Part shown: positions 18,636-26,790 of the stretch, piece after piece
How positions within the stretch are numbered: the stretch's first letter is position 1
Layout of the letters: every line of letters starts with the position of its first letter
Source of the DNA: Duganella sp. sic0402
Lineage (GTDB): Bacteria > Pseudomonadota > Gammaproteobacteria > Burkholderiales > Burkholderiaceae_D
Reading direction: 5' to 3'
DNA length: 64,000 nt
NCBI RefSeq assembly: GCF_019219065.1
Contig: NZ_JAHUWK010000013.1
Coordinates: 62,001-126,000 of the forward strand
Made by a program: the position numbers and the translations under genes
The notes under the pieces: generated by a model
Seen by the model: only the letters and a program-made list of their open reading frames with translations
What the model was told of the DNA's origin: nothing
Databases searched by the model: none

Positions 18636-20110
18636 ACTTCATCTCCATGAACCTGGTGACGATGATGTATCTCATCGCATCGGTGTGCTTTATCCAGGCG
18701 CTGAAAGGCTTGTCATCGCCAGGCACCGCGCGTGCGGGTAATGCGTTTGGCATGACCGGCATGGCGATCGCGTTTGTGACGACGATTGCGCTGATCCTCA
18801 AGTTGCAGGCGGAGGCGGCGGCTGCCGCAGCGGCTGGCACTGGCGGCGGCATGGGCCTGGGACTGGTGGCGATTGGTGTGATCGTTGGCGGCGGCATCGG
18901 CGCGGTGCTGGCGAAGAAGGTCGAGATGACCAAGATGCCGGAACTGGTGGCGGCGATGCACTCGCTGATTGGTCTGGCGGCAGTGTGTATCGCGGTGGCG
19001 GCGGTGTCGGAGCCGCATGCGTTTGGCATTGCGGCGGTGGGCGAGGCGCTGCCGACCGGGAACCGCATCGAGCTGTTTATCGGCACCTTTGTTGGCGCGA
19101 TTACTTTTTCCGGTTCGGTGATCGCGTTTGGCAAGCTGTCGGGCAAGTACAAGTTCCGGCTGTTCCAGGGCGCGCCGGTCAGTTTCGCCGGTCAGCATCT
19201 GCTGAACCTGATCCTGGCGATTGTGATGGTGGGACTGGGCCTGGTGTTTGTGGCGGCTGGCGGCGTGGAGCCGGCGTGGACGCCGTTCCTGGCCATGACT
19301 GCGATTGCGTTTGTGCTGGGGGTGCTGATCATCATCCCGATTGGCGGCGCCGATATGCCGGTGGTGGTGTCGATGCTGAATTCCTACTCCGGCTGGGCGG
19401 CGGCGGGGATTGGCTTCTCGCTCAATAATTCGATGCTGATTATCGCCGGCTCGCTGGTGGGATCGTCGGGCGCCATCCTGTCGTACATCATGTGCAAGGC
19501 GATGAATAGGTCGTTCTTCAATGTGATCCTGGGCGGCTTTGGCGGTGCACCGGCGGAGGCCGGGGCTGGCGGCGCGAAGGAACAGCGTCCGGTCAAGGCT
19601 GGTTCGGCGGATGATGCGTCGTTCATCATGGCGAATGCGGAGAGTGTGATTATCGTGCCGGGCTATGGCCTGGCGGTGGCGCGCGCGCAGCACTCGCTGA
19701 AGGAGCTGGTGGAGAAGCTGACGCACAAGGGCGTGACGGTGAAGTATGCGATTCACCCGGTAGCGGGACGTATGCCGGGGCATATGAATGTGCTGCTGGC
19801 GGAGGCCGAGGTACCGTACGATCAGGTGTTTGAGATGGAGGATATCAATGGCGAGTTCGGGCAGACTGACGTGGTGCTGATCCTGGGCGCCAATGACGTG
19901 GTGAACCCTGCCGCCAAGGACCCGAAGTCACCGATTGCCGGCATGCCGATCCTGGAGGCGTACAAGGCCAAGAGCATCATCGTCAACAAGCGTTCGATGG
20001 CTTCCGGCTATGCTGGTTTGGACAATGAGCTGTTCTACCAGGCTAACACCATGATGGTCTTCGGTGATGCCAAGAAGGTCATCGAAGATATGGTGAAGGC
20101 GGTAGAGTAA
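18632..20110 (+). CDS. pntB: NAD(P) transhydrogenase subunit beta
   Basis: A 492-residue subunit with the remaining membrane helices and the NADP(H)-binding domain III. The N-terminal two thirds is hydrophobic, with a Gly/Ala-rich loop and the conserved YSGWAAAGIGFSLNN segment. Domain III contains IIVPGYGLAVARAQHSL (the GYGLAVAQAQ-type NADP motif), YAIHPVAGRMPGHMNVLLAEA and VLILGANDVVNPAAK. It ends 4 bp from the convergent ubiH gene. Confidence 0.97.
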   Translation: MNFISMNLVTMMYLIASVCFIQALKGLSSPGTARAGNAFGMTGMAIAFVTTIALILKLQAEAAAAAAAGTGGGMGLGLVAIGVIVGGGIGAVLAKKVEMTKMPELVAAMHSLIGLAAVCIAVAAVSEPHAFGIAAVGEALPTGNRIELFIGTFVGAITFSGSVIAFGKLSGKYKFRLFQGAPVSFAGQHLLNLILAIVMVGLGLVFVAAGGVEPAWTPFLAMTAIAFVLGVLIIIPIGGADMPVVVSMLNSYSGWAAAGIGFSLNNSMLIIAGSLVGSSGAILSYIMCKAMNRSFFNVILGGFGGAPAEAGAGGAKEQRPVKAGSADDASFIMANAESVIIVPGYGLAVARAQHSLKELVEKLTHKGVTVKYAIHPVAGRMPGHMNVLLAEAEVPYDQVFEMEDINGEFGQTDVVLILGANDVVNPAAKDPKSPIAGMPILEAYKAKSIIVNKRSMASGYAGLDNELFYQANTMMVFGDAKKVIEDMVKAVE

Positions 20111-20114
20111 GGCT

Positions 20115-21254
20115 TCAGCGGCGGCCGTACATCATGAGTTCTGCCAGGATGCTGCGGGCCGGAGCTACCATGTCGATCGCGGCCAGCGATAGACCGAGTA
20201 GCGCCTGGGCCGGGGTGTCGTTGGCGAAGATGCGGGCCATGGTGTCGGTCACGCGCACGGTGGTGCTGCGGTCGCGCTGGCGCAGTGCGGTGTATTGCGC
20301 CAGCTTTTCCGGTGTGGCGCCTTGCGCCAGCAGGCGCGCCAGCACGGTGACATCGCGCAGGCCGAGATTCAGGCCCTGGCCTGCGACCGGGTGCAGCGTT
20401 TGTGCCGCATTGCCGATGGCGACGGTACGCGCGGTGCTGTGCGCGGCGGCGTTCAATCCCAGCGGGAAGCCGAGGCGCGGCGTGGCGCGCGTGAAGTTGC
20501 CGACGCGGTCGCCGAAGGCTTTACCCAACGCGGCCAGGAAGTCGGCGTCGTTCAGTGCCAGCAGCGTACCGGCGTTTTCCGGACGCACGCACCACACCAG
20601 TGAATACTCATCATCCTGCGGCAGCAGCGCCAGCGGGCCTTGTTCGGTAAAGCGTTCGTACGCGCGGTGCGGCGGCGGGGTACTGCTGCGCACTTGCGCG
20701 ATGATGGCGGTCTGCTGGTAGTCGCGGTTGGTGCTGCGCACCTGCTGTTCGTTGAACAGGCCACCTTCAGCTTGCACCACGATGGCGGCGCGCACGGTTT
20801 GCGCTTCGCCGTTGGCGTCGATAGTCAGCGTGACGGCGTTGCCTTCTTCATCCAGCGCGATCACGCGGGCCGGACGCAGCGAGGTGATGCCGGCTTGTTC
20901 GCACACAGCGCCCAGCGCGGTGACGATGTCGCCGTAGCGGGTGACGTAGCCCAGTGCCGGCAGGTCGTAATCCTTGCGGTCGATCAGGCTGCGGCCGAAC
21001 TGGCCACGGCGCGAGACGTGGATCTGTTCGATGGCGGTGACCGCGGTTGACCAGGCGTTGATCTCTTCGAGTATCTGCCGGCTGCCCCATGAAAGCGCCA
21101 GCGAGCGCGGGTCGTTGCTGGCCTGGGCCAGCGTTTTGGCGTCGATCAGCGCGATGCGGCTGGCGGCCACGCCGCGCTTGACCAGCAACGCGGCCAGCGC
21201 CATGCCGGCCGGTCCCGCGCCGCAGATGGCGATATCGTAAATAGGTTCACTCAT
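20115..21254 (-). CDS. ubiH: UbiH/UbiF-family FAD-dependent monooxygenase
   Basis: A 379-residue flavoprotein hydroxylase of ubiquinone ring modification. DIAICGAGPAGMALAALLV is the FAD-binding Rossmann motif, and TVAIGNAAQTLHPVAGQGLNLGLRDV is the conserved ribose/flavin contact of the UbiH/UbiF/Coq6 family. Its start overlaps the pepP stop by 4 nt (ATGA), giving the pepP-ubiH order seen in E. coli, which favours UbiH (C6-type hydroxylation). The exact ring position cannot be assigned from sequence alone. Confidence 0.88.
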   Translation of the reverse strand: MSEPIYDIAICGAGPAGMALAALLVKRGVAASRIALIDAKTLAQASNDPRSLALSWGSRQILEEINAWSTAVTAIEQIHVSRRGQFGRSLIDRKDYDLPALGYVTRYGDIVTALGAVCEQAGITSLRPARVIALDEEGNAVTLTIDANGEAQTVRAAIVVQAEGGLFNEQQVRSTNRDYQQTAIIAQVRSSTPPPHRAYERFTEQGPLALLPQDDEYSLVWCVRPENAGTLLALNDADFLAALGKAFGDRVGNFTRATPRLGFPLGLNAAAHSTARTVAIGNAAQTLHPVAGQGLNLGLRDVTVLARLLAQGATPEKLAQYTALRQRDRSTTVRVTDTMARIFANDTPAQALLGLSLAAIDMVAPARSILAELMMYGRR

Positions 21255-22567
21255 GGTTGCTGCATCAGTTGTTCGATTTCGGCGACCGTTTTGGGTGCGG
21301 CGGCGCTGAGGATGGTATGGCCGTCGGCCGTCACCAGTACGTCGTCTTCGATGCGGATGCCGATGTTCCAGTATTCTTCCGGCACGCCTTCGGCAGGCCG
21401 CACGTAAATACCCGGCTCCACCGTCACCACCATGCCGGCTTGCAGTGCGCGTGATGGTTTGTCGGCTTGCGTCACGTCGCGGTACTGGCCAACGTCGTGC
21501 ACGTCCATGCCTAGCCAGTGGCCGGTGCCGTGCATGTAGAACTGCGTGTAGCGCTTGTCGGCGATGATGTCGTCCAGTGTGCCTTGCAGCAGGCCCAGAT
21601 CCAGCATGCCTTGCGCCAGCACGCGTACCGCCGCTTCGTGCGCGCCGGAGTAGGGCAGGCCGGGTACGATGGCGTCCAGCGCAGCGGCTTGTGCGGCCAG
21701 CACCAGTTCATACAGGCGCTTCTGAGGTTCGCTGAATTTGCCGTTGACCGGGAAGGTGCGGGTGATGTCGGAGGCATAGCCATCCAGCTCGCAGCCTGCA
21801 TCGATCAGCACCAGGTCGCCGTCGCGCGATTGCGCGTTGTTGGCGCTGTAGTGCAGCACGCAGGCATTCGCGCCAGCGGCGACGATGGAGTTGTAGGCTG
21901 GCGCTTGTGCGCCGTTGCGGCGGAATTCGTACAGCAGCTCCGCTTCCAGTGCGTATTCGTAGACGCCGGCGCGGGCGGCTCGCATGGCGCGGATGTGGGC
22001 TGCGGCCGAGATGCTGGCGGCGCGCTGCATGATGGCTTGCTCGTGTTCGTCCTTCAGCAGGCGCATCTCGTCCAGCAGCGGCAGCAGGTCGGCCATCACC
22101 GTGGGCGCGGTGACGCCGGTGCGGGATTTGGCGCGCACGGCCGACAGCCAGCCGGCCACGCGTGCATCCAGCGCGCTGCCCAGCGGGTAGTACAGTGAAG
22201 GCGCGTTGGACAGCAGCTTGGCCATTTCGTCGTCCAGCGTGTCGATGGCGTGGGCTTCGTCGAAACCGAAGGCTGTGCACGCGGCGTCAGGGCCGTGGCG
22301 GAAGCCTTCCCAGATCTCACGCTCCACATTTTTCTGGCGGCAGAACAGGATGGAACGTGCCGGCGCATCGCCGGCGGCGGCCACCAGCACCACGGTGGCT
22401 TCCGGCTCGGTGAAGCCGGTCAGGTAGTAGAAGTAGCTGTCGTGGCGATACAGGTATTCGCTGTCGGCGTTGCGTGTGACTTCGGGCGCGGTCGGCAGCA
22501 CCGCCACCGCGCCTGGCGTCATTTGCGCCAGCAGACGCGCGCGCCGGATCGCGTAGGGCGTGCTCAC
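21251..22567 (-). CDS. pepP: Xaa-Pro aminopeptidase (aminopeptidase P)
   Basis: A 438-residue dinuclear-metal peptidase that removes N-terminal residues preceding proline. A GTG start at 22567 is chosen: it overlaps the murU stop as GTGA and gives the family length (E. coli 441), beginning STPYAIRRARLLAQMTPGA; the frame is open much further upstream but without homology. The creatinase-like N-domain includes NADSEYLYRHDSYFYYLTG. The pita-bread catalytic domain has DAGCELDGYASDITRTFPV (metal Asp pair), MHGTGHWLGMDVHD (His) and VTVEPGIYV (Glu). Co-transcribed with ubiH. Confidence 0.95.
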   Translation of the reverse strand: MSTPYAIRRARLLAQMTPGAVAVLPTAPEVTRNADSEYLYRHDSYFYYLTGFTEPEATVVLVAAAGDAPARSILFCRQKNVEREIWEGFRHGPDAACTAFGFDEAHAIDTLDDEMAKLLSNAPSLYYPLGSALDARVAGWLSAVRAKSRTGVTAPTVMADLLPLLDEMRLLKDEHEQAIMQRAASISAAAHIRAMRAARAGVYEYALEAELLYEFRRNGAQAPAYNSIVAAGANACVLHYSANNAQSRDGDLVLIDAGCELDGYASDITRTFPVNGKFSEPQKRLYELVLAAQAAALDAIVPGLPYSGAHEAAVRVLAQGMLDLGLLQGTLDDIIADKRYTQFYMHGTGHWLGMDVHDVGQYRDVTQADKPSRALQAGMVVTVEPGIYVRPAEGVPEEYWNIGIRIEDDVLVTADGHTILSAAAPKTVAEIEQLMQQP

Positions 22568-23298
22568 TGCACGCCCTTGCCGGCGGGCGCCAGCGCGGCC
22601 AGCGGTGCGTTCAGCAGGTCTAGCTGCGTCACGGTGCCGACGTTGTGCCATTCGCCTTCGTAGACTTCGCCGCCAACCTGTTTCTTGTCGGCGTATTCGC
22701 GGATCAGCGGGCCAAGCTTGGCGTATTCGCCGGCCGCGATGCGGTCGAACATCTCCATGCGGTACACGCCGATATTTCCGAAGGTCCATTTCGGCGCGCC
22801 GTCATTGGTCAGCGTGTACATATTCATGCCGAAATCGCCGTCCGGATGCCAGTCGGGATTCGGCACCATGTACAGCCAGCAGATGTCGCGCTTGTCGGCC
22901 GGGTAGGGATTGCCCCACATATCCTTGTCGTGAAGGACGTCCTTGACCTGCTCAAAGTCGAAGTAGGGCGTGTAGATATCGCCCGAAATCGCCACAAACG
23001 GTTCGTCGCCCAGCAGCTGGCGCGCCTGCGCGATGCCGCCGGCGGTTTCCAGCGCCTTTTCCTCGTGCGAGTACAGCAGCCTGGCGCCGAACTGGCTGCC
23101 ATCGCCCAGCGTCGCCTCAATCTGTTCACCTAGATGGGCGTGATTGATGACGATCTCGGTAATCCCGGCTTTCACCAGATTGAGGATGTGCCAGACGATC
23201 AGCGGCCGGCCGCGCACTTTCAGCAGCGGCTTGGGCGTGGTGTCGGTCAGAGGGCGCATGCGCTCGCCGCGGCCGGCGGCGAAAATCATCGCTTTCAT
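22564..23298 (-). CDS. murU: N-acetylmuramate alpha-1-phosphate uridylyltransferase
   Basis: Nucleotidyltransferase that converts MurNAc-1-P plus UTP to UDP-MurNAc in the peptidoglycan recycling route that bypasses MurA/fosfomycin. The 244 residues begin MKAMIFAAGRGERMRPLTD with TPKPLL, the sugar-nucleotidyltransferase signature, and have the metal-binding Asp in VAISGDIYTPYFDF. Without context it could be called a mannose-1-phosphate guanylyltransferase, but the partner 10 nt upstream is AmgK, and the same pair next to lptD is established in Pseudomonas. Confidence 0.9.
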   Translation of the reverse strand: MKAMIFAAGRGERMRPLTDTTPKPLLKVRGRPLIVWHILNLVKAGITEIVINHAHLGEQIEATLGDGSQFGARLLYSHEEKALETAGGIAQARQLLGDEPFVAISGDIYTPYFDFEQVKDVLHDKDMWGNPYPADKRDICWLYMVPNPDWHPDGDFGMNMYTLTNDGAPKWTFGNIGVYRMEMFDRIAAGEYAKLGPLIREYADKKQVGGEVYEGEWHNVGTVTQLDLLNAPLAALAPAGKGVQ

Positions 23299-23308
23299 GC
23301 GCGCGTCC

Positions 23309-24352
23309 TCAGAAGGTGTAGCCGACTTGCGGCTTGGTGTCTTCCAGCAGGTCCAGCAGCTTGATCAGCGGTTTCAGATCCTTGTAGCGGCCGGCCGTTT
23401 TGCGCACGTATTCCATTACGGTCGGCAGGTCGTCCAGGTACTGTGATTTGCCGTCGCGGTAATTGAGGCGGCAGAACAGGCCGAGGATCTTCAGGTGGCG
23501 TTGCAGTGCCATGTATTCGAAGTCCTTGTAGAAGGCGTCGATATCGGCGTTGACCGGCAGACCCAGCGACTTGGCGTGCTGCCAGTAGCGGATCGCCCAG
23601 TCCAGCACCAGTTCTTCGTCCCACTGCACATAGGCGTCGCGCAGCAGCGAGGCCAGGTCGTAGGTCATCGGGCCGTACAGCGCGTCCTGGAAGTCCAGCA
23701 CGCCCGGATTGTTGGCGTCAACCACCATCAGGTTGCGCGAGTGGAAATCGCGGTGCACGAACACCTGCGCCTGCGCGGTGACATTGGCCAGGATGGCGTC
23801 GAACACGCCTTGCAGCTCGGCTGCCTGTTTTTCAGTCAGCGTGGCGTTCAGGTGTTTGCCGATGTACCACTCGGGGAACAGCTTCATTTCGCGCAGCAGG
23901 AAGGCGCGGTCGTATTCCGGCAGCACGTCCGGGCGGCTGGTGATCTGGAACTTGACCAGCGCTTCCAGTGCTTCGGCGTACATGGTCGAGGCGTTGTCGT
24001 GGGTCAGCGCCGACAAATACATGGTGGTGCCCAGGTCGGACAGCAGCATCAGGCCGGCTTCGTAGTCGGTGGCGACGATGCGCGGCGCGGTGATGCCGGC
24101 GTGCGTGAGCATTTCGGCAACTTTGACGAAGCCCAGCACGTTTTCGCGCTCCGGCGGCGCATCCATGGCGATCAGGGTCTGGCCCAGAGCAGCTTGCTGT
24201 TCAGGCAAGACATTCAGGCGGAAATAGCGGCGGAAGCTGGCGTCCGCCGAGGCGGGGCGGATGCTGTCCACATCCACCACGTTCAGGCCACGCAGCCAAT
24301 CGACCAGCAGTTGCAGACGTGTATCGGAAGTTAAATTCTGTAATAAAGACAT
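23309..24352 (-). CDS. amgK: Anomeric MurNAc/GlcNAc kinase
   Basis: A 347-residue aminoglycoside-phosphotransferase-fold kinase that phosphorylates the anomeric carbon of MurNAc and GlcNAc, feeding MurU. The catalytic loop is HRDFHSRNLMVV and the metal-binding segment GVLDFQDALYGPMTYDLASL. The N-lobe holds PASADASFRRYFRL. It starts 99 bp from lptD in divergent orientation and is first in the operon amgK-murU-pepP-ubiH. Confidence 0.92.
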   Translation of the reverse strand: MSLLQNLTSDTRLQLLVDWLRGLNVVDVDSIRPASADASFRRYFRLNVLPEQQAALGQTLIAMDAPPERENVLGFVKVAEMLTHAGITAPRIVATDYEAGLMLLSDLGTTMYLSALTHDNASTMYAEALEALVKFQITSRPDVLPEYDRAFLLREMKLFPEWYIGKHLNATLTEKQAAELQGVFDAILANVTAQAQVFVHRDFHSRNLMVVDANNPGVLDFQDALYGPMTYDLASLLRDAYVQWDEELVLDWAIRYWQHAKSLGLPVNADIDAFYKDFEYMALQRHLKILGLFCRLNYRDGKSQYLDDLPTVMEYVRKTAGRYKDLKPLIKLLDLLEDTKPQVGYTF

Positions 24353-24393
24353 TGAAGCATGCCGAGGAAACCGGCGTCAGGTGAAGATTCCCA

Positions 24394-24399
24394 TATAAT
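24394..24399 (+). promoter_or_regulatory. Candidate -10 element for lptD
   Basis: A perfect TATAAT lies 52 bp before the lptD start in the 99-bp amgK/lptD gap. No good -35 hexamer is visible at 16-18 bp, so activation or an alternative sigma factor is possible. I could not recognise a sigma-E type promoter with confidence. Confidence 0.4.
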
Positions 24400-24451
24400 A
24401 AGGGATTCAAATTAAAAAATCGCCTTTCATGGTGCTTGGCCACTTCTTTTC

Positions 24452-26707
24452 ATGACCCGCATGCCCAAATTGCAGCGCTTGGCGTATGCCCTGTCCGCTA
24501 TCTTTACTGTGTCGGCGTTGCCTTCTCACGCCTATGCGCAAACGACGCACAAGCAGCAGCGTGCGCCGCGCGTGGAAGACGCCAACGCCCCCACCGTCGT
24601 CCAGGCCGAGGATATCAGCGGCCGTCCCGAACGCGAGATCGTGCTGCAGCGCGATGCCGAGCTGGTCAAGGACAAGACCAAGGTCAAGTCCGATACCGCC
24701 TGCTATCGCCAGGTCGAGAACGAGGTCGAAGCGGAAGGCAATGTGAAAATCTGGCGCTTCGGCGACTATTTCACCGGCGATGAGCTGAAGCTGAACATGG
24801 ATACGGGCAAGGGCTATATGCTCAATCCCACCTACAAGCTGGAAACCAACCAGGCGCAGGGCAAGGCCGAGCGCCTCAATTTCATCAATGAAGACGAAGC
24901 CCAGGTCATCAACGGCACTTACAGCACCTGCCAGAGCGTGACGCCGGACTGGTATCTGCGCTCCGATACGCTAAACCTGGATTCCGGCCGCGACGTCGGC
25001 ACCGCCGGCAAGACGCTGATTTATTTCAAGGACGTGCCCATCATCGGCACGCCGGCGCTGTCGTTCTCGCTGTCGGGCGCGCGCCGCTCCGGCTGGCTGT
25101 CGCCGACGCCGGGCTTCGGCTCAAAGAATGGTCCCGAGCTGGTGGTGCCGTATTACTTCAATATCGCACCCAACCGCGACCTGACGCTGTACCCGAAACT
25201 GATCGGCAATCGCGGCCTGCAAGTTGGCGCGCTGGGCCGCTACCTGGGCGAGACTGACGGCGGCCTGTACAAGGGCGAGACCTATCTTGAATACCTGCCG
25301 CGCGACCGCGCCTATGCCGCCGCCAACCCGGACGAACATAGCGACCGCTGGATGGTGCGCTCGACCCACGCGCAAGACATCACGCCGGAATGGGCGTACA
25401 GCTGGAGTTTCCGCGCCGCATCGGACAACAACTATCCGAATGATTTCTCCAAGACGGTGTCCAGCTCGACCGAGCGTCAGCTGCTGCGCGAGCTGCGCAC
25501 CGATTACGTCGGCAGCTTCTGGACGCTGACTGCACGCGTGCAGAAATACCAGGTGCTGCAAGATCCGGAATCGATCACCGATCCGTCGCTGACCGTGACC
25601 CGCCCGTATGACCGTTTGCCGGCGGTGAACTTCCACGCCGCGCAGTATGACGTGGCTGGCGGTTTCGATTGGGCTTTCGATTCCGAGCTGACCCGCTTCT
25701 ACCATCCGACGCTGATCAATGGCACCCGCCTGGTGGCGATACCGCAAGTCAGCTATCCGATCATCGGGCCAAGCTACTTCATCACGCCTAAGCTGATGGT
25801 CAATATGGCCAGCTACAGCATGGATGCATACGGCACGCAGCCATCGGAGAACCTGTCGCGCACGGTGCCAACCTTCTCGCTGGACTCCGGCCTGGTGTTC
25901 GAGCGCGACGTAAGCTGGCGCGGCAAGCAGATGACGCAGACGCTGGAGCCACGGCTGTTCTACGTGAACACGCCGTACCGCGACCAGAGCCGCTTCCCGA
26001 CCTTCGATACCGACGCGGCCACCTTCAACTTCAGCCAGATTTTCAGCGAAAACCGCTTCGTCGGGTCTGACCGTATCGGCGACGCCAACCAGCTGACGGC
26101 TGCGCTGACCTCGCGCTTCCTCGACGCCAATGGCGCCGAGATGCTGCGCCTGGCGTTTGGCCAGCGGTTCTATTTCCGTGACCAGCAGGTGCAGCTGAAT
26201 TCGGCCACGCCGGTGGTGGACTCGCGCTCCGACATCCTGCTGGCCGCATCCGGCCGCATTTCGGAAACCTGGGCCTTCGACAGCGCCGTGCAGTACAACC
26301 AGAGTACCAGCAATGTGGTCTCGCAAAGCTATACCGTGCAGTGGATACCGGGCGCCAAGAAGGTGCTGAACCTGGGGTACCGCTATCTGCGCAACAGCTT
26401 CAAGAACGTCGAGATGTCGAGCCAGTGGCCGATCTTCCAGCGCTGGTATGGCGTGGGCCGCATCAGTTATTCGATGCAGGACAAGAAAATCCTGGAAAGC
26501 CTGGTCGGCCTGGAGTACAACGCCGACTGCTGGGTGTTCCGCACCGGCGCGCAGCGTTTCGTGACCACCTCGACCAAGCAGTCGACCCAGATCTTCTTCC
26601 AGCTGGAACTGAACGGCCTGTCGCACCTGGGTGTCGGCAGCCCCTTGGAAGCGATGAAGAACAGTATTCCGGGCTATCAACGCCTGAATGAGGGCTATGG
26701 CCGCTAA
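24452..26707 (+). CDS. lptD: LPS-assembly protein LptD
   Basis: Outer-membrane beta-barrel that inserts lipopolysaccharide into the outer leaflet together with LptE. The 751 residues comprise a signal peptide ending AYA-QTTHK, the periplasmic OstA/LptA-like beta-jellyroll (about residues 45-170; DKTKVKSDTACYRQVENEVE, GKGYMLNP) and a C-terminal barrel ending near NGLSHLGVGSPLEAMKNSIPGY. Cysteines are C84, C160 (STCQSV) and C693 (NADCWVF). The last two match the non-consecutive disulfide between jellyroll and barrel seen in E. coli, where four Cys exist. First gene of lptD-surA-pdxA-rsmA. Confidence 0.96.
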   Translation: MTRMPKLQRLAYALSAIFTVSALPSHAYAQTTHKQQRAPRVEDANAPTVVQAEDISGRPEREIVLQRDAELVKDKTKVKSDTACYRQVENEVEAEGNVKIWRFGDYFTGDELKLNMDTGKGYMLNPTYKLETNQAQGKAERLNFINEDEAQVINGTYSTCQSVTPDWYLRSDTLNLDSGRDVGTAGKTLIYFKDVPIIGTPALSFSLSGARRSGWLSPTPGFGSKNGPELVVPYYFNIAPNRDLTLYPKLIGNRGLQVGALGRYLGETDGGLYKGETYLEYLPRDRAYAAANPDEHSDRWMVRSTHAQDITPEWAYSWSFRAASDNNYPNDFSKTVSSSTERQLLRELRTDYVGSFWTLTARVQKYQVLQDPESITDPSLTVTRPYDRLPAVNFHAAQYDVAGGFDWAFDSELTRFYHPTLINGTRLVAIPQVSYPIIGPSYFITPKLMVNMASYSMDAYGTQPSENLSRTVPTFSLDSGLVFERDVSWRGKQMTQTLEPRLFYVNTPYRDQSRFPTFDTDAATFNFSQIFSENRFVGSDRIGDANQLTAALTSRFLDANGAEMLRLAFGQRFYFRDQQVQLNSATPVVDSRSDILLAASGRISETWAFDSAVQYNQSTSNVVSQSYTVQWIPGAKKVLNLGYRYLRNSFKNVEMSSQWPIFQRWYGVGRISYSMQDKKILESLVGLEYNADCWVFRTGAQRFVTTSTKQSTQIFFQLELNGLSHLGVGSPLEAMKNSIPGYQRLNEGYGR

Positions 26708-26727
26708 CTCCATGTACACTTGGCGTC

Positions 26728-26751
26728 CGCCGCGCATTTCGTGTCGCGGCG
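26728..26751 (+). other. Intercistronic hairpin between lptD and surA
   Basis: CGCCGCG (26728-26734) and CGCGGCG (26745-26751) form a 7-bp GC stem with a 10-nt loop. A short T-run (TGACTTTTT) begins about 5 nt further on, so it could act as a partial terminator that lowers surA relative to lptD. Confidence 0.4.
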
Positions 26752-26790
26752 CCTGTTGACTTTTTATACACCTTTGAGCGTTCTTCTACC

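Noticed and set aside
24366..24380. Sigma-E type promoter for lptD
   Set aside because: A GGAAAC-like stretch exists, but no matching -10 with proper spacing could be supported.
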